NCBI GenBank assembly: GCA_963735045.1
Contig: CAVTIZ010000002.1
Span: forward strand, 434,001 to 498,000
Direction of reading: 5' to 3'
Source: Salsipaludibacter sp963735045
Lineage (GTDB): Bacteria; Actinomycetota; Nitriliruptoria; Nitriliruptorales; Nitriliruptoraceae
Length of the DNA: 64,000 bases
The position numbers and the translations under genes were made by a program. Under the pieces are notes generated by a model, which did no database searches, was not told the DNA's origin, and saw nothing but the letters and a program-made list of their open reading frames with translations. Shown here one piece after another: positions 27,076 through 34,608 of the stretch (within the stretch, counting starts at the first letter, position 1; the number at the start of each line of letters is the position of its first letter).

Positions 27076-28134
27076 TCAGCTCTTCGGTCGGCGCCGCTTG
27101 CCGTTGCGCCCCGACGAGTCGTCGCGCGACTTCACCCGGCCACGGCCCGCGTCCCGGGTGGCCTCGTAGTCGTCGATGACGTCGTCGGGCTGGCCGATCC
27201 GCACGACCTGGCCGTTGGCCAGCCACAGCACACGGTCCGACAGGTCGCGGACGCTGCTCATGCTGTGGCTGACCAGCATGATGGTGCGACCCTCACCGAG
27301 CAGTTTGCGCATCCGGTCCGCCGCCTTCTCGCGGAAGTCGGCGTCGCCGGCGGACAGCGCCTCGTCGATCAGCAGGATGTCGGGGTCCAGGGACGTGGAC
27401 ACCGCGAAGGCGAGACGACCCCGCATGCCCGACGAGTAGGTCCGCATCGGCATGTCGATGAAGTCGCGAACCCCCGAGAAGTCGATGATCTCCTCCTCGC
27501 GCTGCTCGATCTCGTGACGTCCCATGCCGGCGGCCAGGCCGCCGACCAGGATGTTCTGGCGACCCGTGAGCTTGGTGTTGAAGCCCACGCCCAGCGCCAA
27601 CAGGGTGGAGACCTGCCCGGCCACCTCGATGCGGCCCTGGTTGGGCGGGAGGATCCCGGCGATGCCACGCAGCATGGTGGACTTGCCGGCCCCGTTGTGG
27701 CCGATGATGCCCATGACCTCGCCGCGGCGGACGTCGAAGGTCACGCCACGGACCGCCCGGACCAGTCGCTGGTTGTCGGGCTTGTCCCGGCGCCGGCGTC
27801 CGAGGTTGCCCACGATCGCCCGCATGGTCTGCTTCTTGTCGACCACGCTGCGGTAGGTGATGTGCAGGTCGTCGACCCGGATCGCGATGTCGGCGTCCAC
27901 CACGCCCGCGTCGTCGTCGGTCGGTGGATCCACGGGCGGGTCGACCGGCAGGCTGGCACCCCTGTCGGCCTCGTCGAGGTCGTCGTCGGTCGCGACGTCG
28001 TCGACGGGGTCGTCACTGCGCACCTCGTCCGGCGTGTCCCCGGTGGGGGTGTTCTCGGCAGGGGTGTCGTCCGGTTCGTCGCGACGGTCGTCGCGGGCCG
28101 GGTCCTCGGTCAGGGTGCGATCGGCGTCAGACAC
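27076..28134 (-). CDS. polysaccharide ABC transporter ATP-binding protein (Wzt-type)
   Basis: A 352-residue ATPase. Walker A GHNGAGKST is at residues 145-153, the signature is YSSGMRG at 233-239, and Walker B is ILLIDE near 253-258. FNTKLTGRQNI and VSHSMSSVRDLSDRV are typical of exporters of O-antigen, teichoic acid or capsule (TagH/Wzt). The ATPase lacks the C-terminal carbohydrate-binding domain of classical Wzt, ending instead in a short basic tail. It has an unusual N-terminal extension of about 80 residues, very rich in Asp, Pro and Thr. The GTG at 28134 overlaps the permease stop by 8 nt; an in-frame start 42 nt upstream is possible. Confidence 0.88.
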   Translation of the reverse strand: MSDADRTLTEDPARDDRRDEPDDTPAENTPTGDTPDEVRSDDPVDDVATDDDLDEADRGASLPVDPPVDPPTDDDAGVVDADIAIRVDDLHITYRSVVDKKQTMRAIVGNLGRRRRDKPDNQRLVRAVRGVTFDVRRGEVMGIIGHNGAGKSTMLRGIAGILPPNQGRIEVAGQVSTLLALGVGFNTKLTGRQNILVGGLAAGMGRHEIEQREEEIIDFSGVRDFIDMPMRTYSSGMRGRLAFAVSTSLDPDILLIDEALSAGDADFREKAADRMRKLLGEGRTIMLVSHSMSSVRDLSDRVLWLANGQVVRIGQPDDVIDDYEATRDAGRGRVKSRDDSSGRNGKRRRPKS

Positions 28135-29059
28135 GGAAGGCGAACTCCCGCTCGCGGGTGAGGAAGAACCAGCCACCGACGGCGACCGCCACCGCGGCCC
28201 ACACGAAGCACATCAGCAGGGCGAACGGCGGTGGCATCTCGCCACCGACCAGCGCGTGCCACACCCCCAGGTAGCCCACCATCGGGTTGAGGTACACCAA
28301 CTTGTCGGCCAGCGCGATCGTGGCCTCCGGCACGTCAGCGATCTTGCCGCCGCCGTTGAGCACCCGGGCCGTCAGGTTGCGGACCTCGTCGTAGGTCAGC
28401 AGGACCGGGGACAGGTACAGCCAGATGCGCAACATGTAGGGCAGGAACGAGGTGGTGTCGCGGAAGTAGACCGTGACGGTCGACGACAGCATCGACAGGC
28501 CGAACACGAACAGCACCAACGGGGGCAGCAGCAGCACCGGCAGCAGGAGCATGGTGGCGTGCAGCGACGTGTCGGCGGGGGGCGGGGCCGTCACGTGGAA
28601 GAACAGGTAGACCACGAACGTGGGGAGGTAGCTCAGGGTCGCGGCCAGCGTCGTCGACAGGGGCAGGATCACCCGCGGGAAGGCCGAGTTGAGCATCAGG
28701 CCACTGCCGCTGACGATGGCGATCGCGCCGTTGCCGACCGCCCGTCGCACGAAGTAGTACAGGAACAGGCCGCCCATGAGGTAGGGCAGGTACCCGCCCC
28801 TGGCACCGCCGCGCAGGACCGACACCACCACGTAGTAGACGAGCCCGAGCAACAGGGGGTTGAGCAGCTGCCACAGTTGTCCGAAGACCGTGTCGGCGTG
28901 GGCCGCCTTGAGGTTGCTGCGCGCCATGTGGAGCACGAACCGCCGGCGTCGCCACACGTTTCCGATGTAGGCGCCCAACGGGGGCAGCCGGCCCTCGTTG
29001 GCGGTGTGCACCGTGACGCGGCGTTGGGGATCGCCGATCGTGGCAGTGGGTGCGGGCAT
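28127..29059 (-). CDS. polysaccharide ABC transporter permease (Wzm-type, ABC-2)
   Basis: A 310-residue ABC-2 permease with about six hydrophobic segments. The N-terminal cytoplasmic part has HMARSNLKAAHADTVFGQLWQLLNPLL, the usual entry to this family. The ATG at 29059 gives the normal length; longer in-frame extension is Arg/Pro-rich and unlike the family. It pairs with the downstream ATPase through overlapping ends. A TACACT -10 box lies 52 nt upstream. Together they should export a lipid-linked polysaccharide across the membrane. Confidence 0.9.
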   Translation of the reverse strand: MPAPTATIGDPQRRVTVHTANEGRLPPLGAYIGNVWRRRRFVLHMARSNLKAAHADTVFGQLWQLLNPLLLGLVYYVVVSVLRGGARGGYLPYLMGGLFLYYFVRRAVGNGAIAIVSGSGLMLNSAFPRVILPLSTTLAATLSYLPTFVVYLFFHVTAPPPADTSLHATMLLLPVLLLPPLVLFVFGLSMLSSTVTVYFRDTTSFLPYMLRIWLYLSPVLLTYDEVRNLTARVLNGGGKIADVPEATIALADKLVYLNPMVGYLGVWHALVGGEMPPPFALLMCFVWAAVAVAVGGWFFLTREREFAFRV

Positions 29060-29111
29060 GCCGGAACCTGGGGATGGACGCGAGGAGGTTGGCCGGGAAC
29101 GACCGGTGAGA

Positions 29112-29117
29112 AGTGTA
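29112..29117 (-). promoter_or_regulatory. -10 box for the ABC exporter operon
   Basis: TACACT on the minus strand, inside GTATAC-rich sequence that is strikingly A/T-rich for this DNA, 52 nt before the permease start. Confidence 0.5.
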
Positions 29118-29203
29118 TACCCCGGCCCTTCCGGCTCTCGGGAGGCACCGGTCGCACGACGGTGGCCTCGTCGGGGGACCCCGGGTCGTGCTCGCGGCGC
29201 TGG

Positions 29204-29209
29204 TAGGGT
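29204..29209 (+). promoter_or_regulatory. -10 box for the GT28-like gene
   Basis: TAGGGT in the divergent region, 94 nt before the proposed GTG at 29304. Fits TANNNT. Confidence 0.35.
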
Positions 29210-29303
29210 TCGCGCCGTCCACCGCCACCCGCCCGGGTCGACCGCTGCTGATGCCCCTGCCCTTCCGTCCCGTCGCTCCGGCGCGCCCGGCTCGAGCACC
29301 GTC

Positions 29304-30419
29304 GTGATCGCGCCGGGATCCTCCCCGCGCGAGGCATCCTCGCCACGTACCGCCCTGGGCCTGGTGCCCGCGGCGTCCACGGGCACCCCGGTGCTGTTCA
29401 TGTCCTCCAACGGCGTGGGCATGGGCCACCTGACCCGGCTGCTGGCGATCGCGCTGCGGACCGAGCCGACGCTGCGACCGGTGTTCCTGTCCCTGTCGCG
29501 TGCGGCCGGGGTCGTCGGGGGATTCGACCTGCGGTGGGAGCACGTGTCCTCCCACGTGGCGCCGGCGCTGCCCGCCGCCGTGTGGCACCAGGTCCTGCGT
29601 GACCAGGTCGTGTCGGCGATCGATCGGTGGGGCGCCCGGGCCCTGGTGTTCGACGGCGTCGCGCCCTACCGCGGGCTGCAGTGGGCCCTGGCATCGCGCC
29701 CGGGGGTCCGCAGCCTGTGGGTCCGACGGGGGCTGTGGCTGCCCGGCCGCGACGTCGACCTCGCCGAGGTCGACTGGTTCGACCGGGTCGTCCGGCCCGG
29801 CGAGGTGGGCGACGACGACCCACCGCCCGACGACCCGGTCGACGTGGCCCCGGTGACCCTGGTGGACCGGGGGCAGCTGGCCGATCGCGACCAGGCCCGG
29901 CGCGAGCTCGGACTGCCGCCGGACGGCGAGGTCCTGCTGCTGGCACTGGGGTCGGGGATGCTGACCGACGTGGCCACGCCCACACGTGCGGTGATGGAGG
30001 TGCTGGCCGACCGCCACTGGACGGTGGCCCGCCCGCGGTCGCCGCTGCCGGGGGACCTGGTGCCGGCCGGGATGGGCGTGCACACCTTCGAGGCCTACCC
30101 GATGGCGCGGCTGTTCCGGGCCTTCGACGCCGCGATCGCCGCGTCCGGCTACAACTCGTTCCACGAACTGGTCGTGGGTGCCGTGCCGAGCCTGTTCGTC
30201 CCCCAGCCACGCCAGACCGACGACCAGGCCCGGCGGGCGGACCACGCGGTGGCGGCGGGGATCGGGCTCGCGGCCGGTTCGGACGACCTTCCCGCCCAGG
30301 TCGAGCGACTGGTGGACCCGTCGGTGCGCACGGGCCTGCGGGACCGCCTCGAGGCGCGCTCGCCCGTCAACGGCGCGGCGGCCGCGGCCGCCGCCGTGGT
30401 CGAACTGGTGCAGCAATGA
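29304..30419 (+). CDS. glycosyltransferase, GT28 / MurG-like
   Basis: A protein of about 371 residues (start uncertain: GTG at 29304 or 29364). Seen: an N-terminal LFMSSNGVGMGHLTRLLAIA, resembling the Gly-rich donor loop with GHL of GT28 enzymes. The C-terminal half has VLLLALGSGM and the nucleotide-sugar site AAIAASGYNSFHELVVGAVPSLFVPQPRQTDDQARRA, which corresponds to the MurG/Alg13 C-terminal motif. It probably transfers a sugar at the inner face of the membrane during polysaccharide synthesis. It overlaps the following small gene by 4 nt (ATGA). Confidence 0.8.
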   Translation: MIAPGSSPREASSPRTALGLVPAASTGTPVLFMSSNGVGMGHLTRLLAIALRTEPTLRPVFLSLSRAAGVVGGFDLRWEHVSSHVAPALPAAVWHQVLRDQVVSAIDRWGARALVFDGVAPYRGLQWALASRPGVRSLWVRRGLWLPGRDVDLAEVDWFDRVVRPGEVGDDDPPPDDPVDVAPVTLVDRGQLADRDQARRELGLPPDGEVLLLALGSGMLTDVATPTRAVMEVLADRHWTVARPRSPLPGDLVPAGMGVHTFEAYPMARLFRAFDAAIAASGYNSFHELVVGAVPSLFVPQPRQTDDQARRADHAVAAGIGLAAGSDDLPAQVERLVDPSVRTGLRDRLEARSPVNGAAAAAAAVVELVQQ

Positions 30420-30820
30420 GGTTCCGACGTGTGCGCGAGGCCCTGGGGCCGCTCGAGCCGCCGATGCACGACGCATGGTTGTGGGTCGTCGGTCGCGTCG
30501 AGCGGCTGCGACGCGCGGCCGTGGTGGTGGTCGCCACCGACGGTGGGCACCTCGACCGCGTGGCGGACACCGCGGCGCGACCGGTCGACCGGCGTGGGCG
30601 GATCGGGGTGTGGATCACCTGTGCCGACGACGTGGCGCCGTTCGGGGACCACGACTGGTTCGTCGTGCGACTCGACCCCGACCCTGCCGGGCCGGGACCG
30701 GGCGATGGGCCGCGGGGCTCGACGGTGGACGCCGGGGTCGCGGCGACCGTGGCCGCGTGGCGGCGGGCGTGTCGTCGGGTCGAGGTCGTGGACCTGCGTG
30801 GGGACCCCTCCCGCGGCTAG
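30416..30820 (+). CDS. small protein, possibly Alg14/PssD-like
   Basis: A 134-residue protein coupled to the GT28-like gene by an ATGA overlap. After a basic N-terminus, residues about 36-52 read AVVVVATDGGHLDRVAD, which resembles the GGHL loop of Alg14/PssD glycosyltransferase partners. This is followed by a strand-like GRIGVWITCADD and WFVVRLDP. It is shorter than typical Alg14 proteins (about 150-220) and lacks the membrane anchor. The family assignment is speculative; that it is a real gene rests on the coupling and on codon bias. Its TAG stop and the TAG stop of the opposite-strand gene share the bases CTAG. Confidence 0.6.
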   Translation: MRFRRVREALGPLEPPMHDAWLWVVGRVERLRRAAVVVVATDGGHLDRVADTAARPVDRRGRIGVWITCADDVAPFGDHDWFVVRLDPDPAGPGPGDGPRGSTVDAGVAATVAAWRRACRRVEVVDLRGDPSRG

Positions 30821-31830
30821 TGCCGGGTGGTGCCGTCGTGGACGGCCCCGCCCCGCAGGAAGCCCAGCCCCCAGGCGTGGTGCATGATCGCGAAGGCCAC
30901 CGGCAGGCGGGACGCGCTGGCCGCGTCGAGCCCCTGCCGGGACGCCTCGACCACCGACGCCGCCACGGTGGCGCCCACGTAGGCCAGTGGCACGGCCGCC
31001 GCCGGCCGCCAGCGCAGGGCCGCCACCAGGCCCGTCAGGTTGGCCACGACCGCCACCGGCGGGACGACCTGGCGCCACCGCAGGCTCCCGGGGTGACGAC
31101 GCGCCACGACGCGCTTCCAACGGCCGTACTGGTGGTACTGGTCGGCGAGGTCCCGCATCGTGGCACGTGGGTGGTAGCGGACCTCCAGGACCGGGTCGAA
31201 CCACACCGTCCAGCCCGCCTCGCGCAGGCGGATGTTGAGTTCGTAGTCCTGGTTGCGGACCAGGGTCTCGTCGTAGCCGCCCACGGCGGCCAGGGCCTCG
31301 CGCCGGAACACCCCCAGGTAGACCGTGTCCACGGGTCCCGGGTCCCCCCCGTAGTGGAACCGGGCATCGCCGGTGCCGAAGCGGGAACCCATCGCGGCGG
31401 CAACGGCGGCCTGGAATCCGGGACGCCCCACCGCCCGCTGGACCCCGCCGACGTTGCCGGCCCCGGTCTCCTCCAGGACCTCGACCGCACGTCGCAGGTA
31501 GCCCGTGGACAGTTCGGCGTGGGCGTCGACCCGGGCGACGACGCTGCCGCGGGCGTGGGCGACCGCCCGGTTGAGCCCGGCCGCCGTCCCACCACCGGGG
31601 TTGGCCACCACCTCGATCCGGTCGTCGGAGGCCGCCAGGGTCGCGGCGACGTCGGCGGTGGCGTCGGAGGACGGTCCCACGGCGATCACGACCTCGACCG
31701 GCCGGGGGTACTCCTGGGCCAGCACCGCGGCCACGGCATCGGCGAGGGTGTCGGCCTCGTCCACGGCCGGCACCACCACGGACAGGCGGGGCCAGCCGCG
31801 GTCGCTGCCGTCGTCGGTCTGCGCGGGCAT
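30817..31830 (-). CDS. glycosyltransferase family 2 protein with C-terminal membrane segments
   Basis: A 337-residue GT-A enzyme of the ExoA/succinoglycan type. Seen: LSVVVPAVDEADTLADAV, VVIAVGPSSDATAD, NPGGGTAAGLNRAVAHARG, the DxD-type ARVDAHAELS, GGVQRA, the acceptor motif RNQDYELNIRLREAGW, and YHQYGRWKR. Two or three hydrophobic segments near the C-terminus indicate membrane anchoring. GGGAGG lies 9 nt before the ATG at 31830; upstream open frame is Arg/Pro-rich and is not counted. No obvious -10 box was found for it. Confidence 0.88.
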   Translation of the reverse strand: MPAQTDDGSDRGWPRLSVVVPAVDEADTLADAVAAVLAQEYPRPVEVVIAVGPSSDATADVAATLAASDDRIEVVANPGGGTAAGLNRAVAHARGSVVARVDAHAELSTGYLRRAVEVLEETGAGNVGGVQRAVGRPGFQAAVAAAMGSRFGTGDARFHYGGDPGPVDTVYLGVFRREALAAVGGYDETLVRNQDYELNIRLREAGWTVWFDPVLEVRYHPRATMRDLADQYHQYGRWKRVVARRHPGSLRWRQVVPPVAVVANLTGLVAALRWRPAAAVPLAYVGATVAASVVEASRQGLDAASASRLPVAFAIMHHAWGLGFLRGGAVHDGTTRH

Positions 31831-32005
31831 CTGCGCGGCCCTCCCGGAGGCGTCCCGGCCCGGTCGGCCGGTCGAGGTCGTCGCGCGCAGGGTGCCACGC
31901 CGTCGCCGCGGCCGTCGGTCCGCGGTCCGGGCCACACCCGAATCGGGTCCGGTGACCGGTGGCCGGGCGACGCCGAGGATGTCGGCGACGGCCAGGGGCA
32001 GGGCG

Positions 32006-32011
32006 TAAGGT
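32006..32011 (+). promoter_or_regulatory. -10 box for the sugar-phosphate transferase gene
   Basis: TAAGGT, 29 nt before the GTG at 32041. Fits TANNNT. Confidence 0.4.
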
Positions 32012-32040
32012 GGGATGGCACTGACCTCCGAGGATCTGTC

Positions 32041-33600
32041 GTGTCCTTCCCATCGTCGTCGGATGCGTCCCGACCGGCGAGCCCGATGGCCACCACCACG
32101 GGCCACGCCTCCGGCCCCGACGTGGCTGCTCCCGCGAGCCCGACCACGCCGACGGGGTCCGTCGGCGAGTCGTCCAGCCCGACCCGGGGTCCCGGGCCCG
32201 ATCCGGATCGCGACCAGCGGTCGGAACCTTCGCCGTCGGAGCCTCGTGGTCGCCTGTTGGGGCGGTTGAACCAGCATGGCTTCCGGCTGATCCAGATCGC
32301 CGACCTCGTCCTGCTGACGCTCATCGCCGTCGGGACGATGTGGCTCCTCAACGGGTGGGACTGGCCGGACTACGACGCGTGGCGATACGCGCTGTCCTTC
32401 CCGCTGGTCGTGCTGACGTTCGTCGCCAGCTACTACTTCGGCGGGCTCTACGAGCGTGAGCCACGGCTGGGCCGACCGCCCGTGCTGCCGTGGGCGTTCC
32501 GCCAGTCGCTGGGCGCGGGTGGCCTGATCGCGCTGGCCAACCTGTTGCTGCCGGGGCTGATCGAGCTGGTCTGGGGGGTGGAGACCCCACGGGCCCTGCC
32601 GATGCCCACGACCGTGCTGGTGACGATGATCGTGGTCAGCCCGGTCGCGGTCGCGCTGGTCCGCCGGCTCGCGGCCGACGTGCGCACCCGCCGGGAGGGA
32701 CCGCCTCGCGTGATCCTGCTGGGGACCCGGGCCGAGATCCAGGTCGCCCGTACCCACCTGGACCGTTCCGACGCCGAGGTCGTGGCGACCGTGACCTCCC
32801 ACGAGGACCTCGAGCACCACGTCGCGTCATCGGGGGCGACCAACCTGATGCTGTTGTCGGCCCAGTGGGCGCCGAGCCTGTACCCCGACGTGGTGGACCG
32901 CCTCGAACGACGGGGGGTGGCGGTGCTGCAACGCGTGACGGCGGCCGAGACCCTGTACGGGATCCCGCGGGTGCGCCAGGTCGGTGGCCTGCCCTTCGTG
33001 CTGCTGCGTGCCCACGTGATGCCGCGGTCGCGGTCGCGACTCAAGCGCCTCACCGACCTGGTGCTGCTTGCGGTGGGTGCGGTGGCCTGGGTCCCGGTGA
33101 TGGCCCTGGTGGCGCTCTACCAGCTGGTCGTGGCCGGTCGTCCGCTGCTGTTCTGGCAACGCCGGGTGGGGGTCGGCGGCACGACCTTCCGACTCGTGAA
33201 GTTCCGCACGATGGTGGTGGACGCCGAGGAGGACGGGAGCCCACGGCTGGCCAGCCGGGAGGATCCGCGCATCGTGCCGGCGTGCACCTGGGTCCGTGCC
33301 ACACGCATGGACGAACTGCCACAGGTGTTCAACATCCTCCGTGGCGAGATGTCCCTGGTGGGACCCCGCCCCGAACGGCCGGAGCTCACGACCACCTTCG
33401 AAGACGAGATCGTGGGCTACGCCCGACGCCACGAGGTGTCCCCGGGCCTGACCGGGCTGGCCCAGATCCACGGCCACTACCACACCGACCCCGAGTACAA
33501 GCTGGGCTACGACCTGCAGTACGTCGCGAACTGGTCCCCGATGCTGGACCTGGAGATCCTGCTGCGGACCGTGTGGGTCGTGGTGTCGCAACGCATCTGA
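32041..33600 (+). CDS. polyprenyl glycosylphosphotransferase (exopolysaccharide initiation)
   Basis: A 519-residue initiating enzyme that moves a sugar-1-phosphate to undecaprenyl phosphate. After a disordered N-terminus of about 70 residues come four transmembrane segments, then a Rossmann-like domain (PRVILLGTRAEIQVA). The C-terminal transferase domain has a membrane-entering helix, FWQRRVGVGGTTFRLVKFRTM, TWVRATRMDELPQVFNILRGEMSLVGPRPERPE, and SPGLTGLAQIHG. These are the conserved WbaP/WcaJ elements. GAGGA lies 6 nt before the GTG at 32041. It is the likely first enzyme of the glycan assembled by this locus; its sugar donor cannot be told from sequence. Confidence 0.93.
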   Translation: MSFPSSSDASRPASPMATTTGHASGPDVAAPASPTTPTGSVGESSSPTRGPGPDPDRDQRSEPSPSEPRGRLLGRLNQHGFRLIQIADLVLLTLIAVGTMWLLNGWDWPDYDAWRYALSFPLVVLTFVASYYFGGLYEREPRLGRPPVLPWAFRQSLGAGGLIALANLLLPGLIELVWGVETPRALPMPTTVLVTMIVVSPVAVALVRRLAADVRTRREGPPRVILLGTRAEIQVARTHLDRSDAEVVATVTSHEDLEHHVASSGATNLMLLSAQWAPSLYPDVVDRLERRGVAVLQRVTAAETLYGIPRVRQVGGLPFVLLRAHVMPRSRSRLKRLTDLVLLAVGAVAWVPVMALVALYQLVVAGRPLLFWQRRVGVGGTTFRLVKFRTMVVDAEEDGSPRLASREDPRIVPACTWVRATRMDELPQVFNILRGEMSLVGPRPERPELTTTFEDEIVGYARRHEVSPGLTGLAQIHGHYHTDPEYKLGYDLQYVANWSPMLDLEILLRTVWVVVSQRI

Positions 33601-33659
33601 GGTCGTTCGTCGACCGAGGCGTCCGCCGTCCGCGGTGTCACGCGGCCCGTCGACCCTCC

Positions 33660-34400
33660 TCAGCCCGGCAGGCCCATCTCGTGGAGCACGGCCGCGACCT
33701 CGTCGTCGTCGAGGCCACGTTGCTGCAGCGACGCGACCAGGCGCGGTCCCAGCAGCGGGGTCGCACAGCGGGGGCAGAAGTTGGCCTGGGTCCAGCCGCC
33801 GGGAAGCTCCAGGCCACACGACGGGCAGCCCTCGACCGATCGTCGCTCGTCCACACCGGCGTCGGTCAGGGCATCGGCGTAGCCACGGGCATAGTCCCAG
33901 GGGACGTAGTCGGTCGGGTCCGGGTCGAAGGCCGGCTCGTGCACGGGCGTCTCGCCGGTCTCGAGCAGCAGCCGGAGGTTCTCGCGCAGGAGGTCCCACG
34001 GGTAGTAGTGCTCGATCTCGCAGTCGCGGCAGAACACGCTGACCCCGCGGTAGCCGTCGGCCCGGAAGGTGGCCTCGAACTGGTCGAGGTCGACCAGGTC
34101 CTGCTCGACCAGCGCCGACTCGTGGTCGTCCAGCGGCATCGGCTCGCCGTGCAGGTCGAATCCCCCGAGGCCCTCGAAGTCGGCCCCGAAGTCGCCCTCC
34201 AGGTGGCCATGGAGATGGCCAGCCGGGTCGTCGTCCGGAACGGGGTCGTCGGGGTGCCCCTCGACGTGCCCGTCGTGGGGATCGGCGTCGTCGGGGTCGG
34301 GGTCGTGACCCTGGTCGACACCCTGGTCGAGATCGGGGTCGAGACCGGGATCACGATCGGGATCGGGGTCGTCGGGTCCCGGGGGTGGGCGGTCGGCCAC
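33660..34400 (-). CDS. DUF5319 family protein with C-terminal zinc ribbon
   Basis: A 246-residue protein. Residues 1-60 are a low-complexity Asp/Pro/Gly/His repeat region. Residues about 98-178 match DUF5319: LDQFEATFRADGYRGVSVFC, CRDCEIEHYYPWDLLRENL, VHEPAFDPDP and WDYARGYADAL. Residues 192-212 add a zinc ribbon (CPSC...CPRC), and the last 34 residues form a helical tail. In many actinobacteria DUF5319 proteins lie near guaB3; here the gene is divergent from it. The GTG at 34400 is preferred because AAGGAG precedes it by 7 nt. Function unknown; Cys-rich composition suggests metal binding. Confidence 0.85.
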   Translation of the reverse strand: MADRPPPGPDDPDPDRDPGLDPDLDQGVDQGHDPDPDDADPHDGHVEGHPDDPVPDDDPAGHLHGHLEGDFGADFEGLGGFDLHGEPMPLDDHESALVEQDLVDLDQFEATFRADGYRGVSVFCRDCEIEHYYPWDLLRENLRLLLETGETPVHEPAFDPDPTDYVPWDYARGYADALTDAGVDERRSVEGCPSCGLELPGGWTQANFCPRCATPLLGPRLVASLQQRGLDDDEVAAVLHEMGLPG

Positions 34401-34544
34401 GCGGGCGCTCCTTGGTCGTGGCCCCCAGTGTGGCACGTCGCCCAGCCGGGCGGGAGCGCCGGGCCGCGCATGTGGACCTCGGTGTCGCCGGTCGTGCCGC
34501 CGGGACCGGCAGGGGCGCGTGGACGGCTCGTCGGGGACGGCTTG

Positions 34545-34550
34545 TAGGCT
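34545..34550 (+). promoter_or_regulatory. -10 box for guaB3
   Basis: TAGGCT, 58 nt before the GTG at 34609. Fits TANNNT. Confidence 0.4.
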
Positions 34551-34608
34551 GCGGCCGCATCCGGTCGCGGATGCATGCACCCGCCCAGCCAGCCCTGAGG
34601 GGACCGAC

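Noticed and set aside
30178..32040. A long N-terminal extension of the sugar-phosphate transferase frame
   Set aside because: It runs antisense through the GT2 gene; the GTG at 32041 has a good ribosome-binding site and gives the expected protein length.
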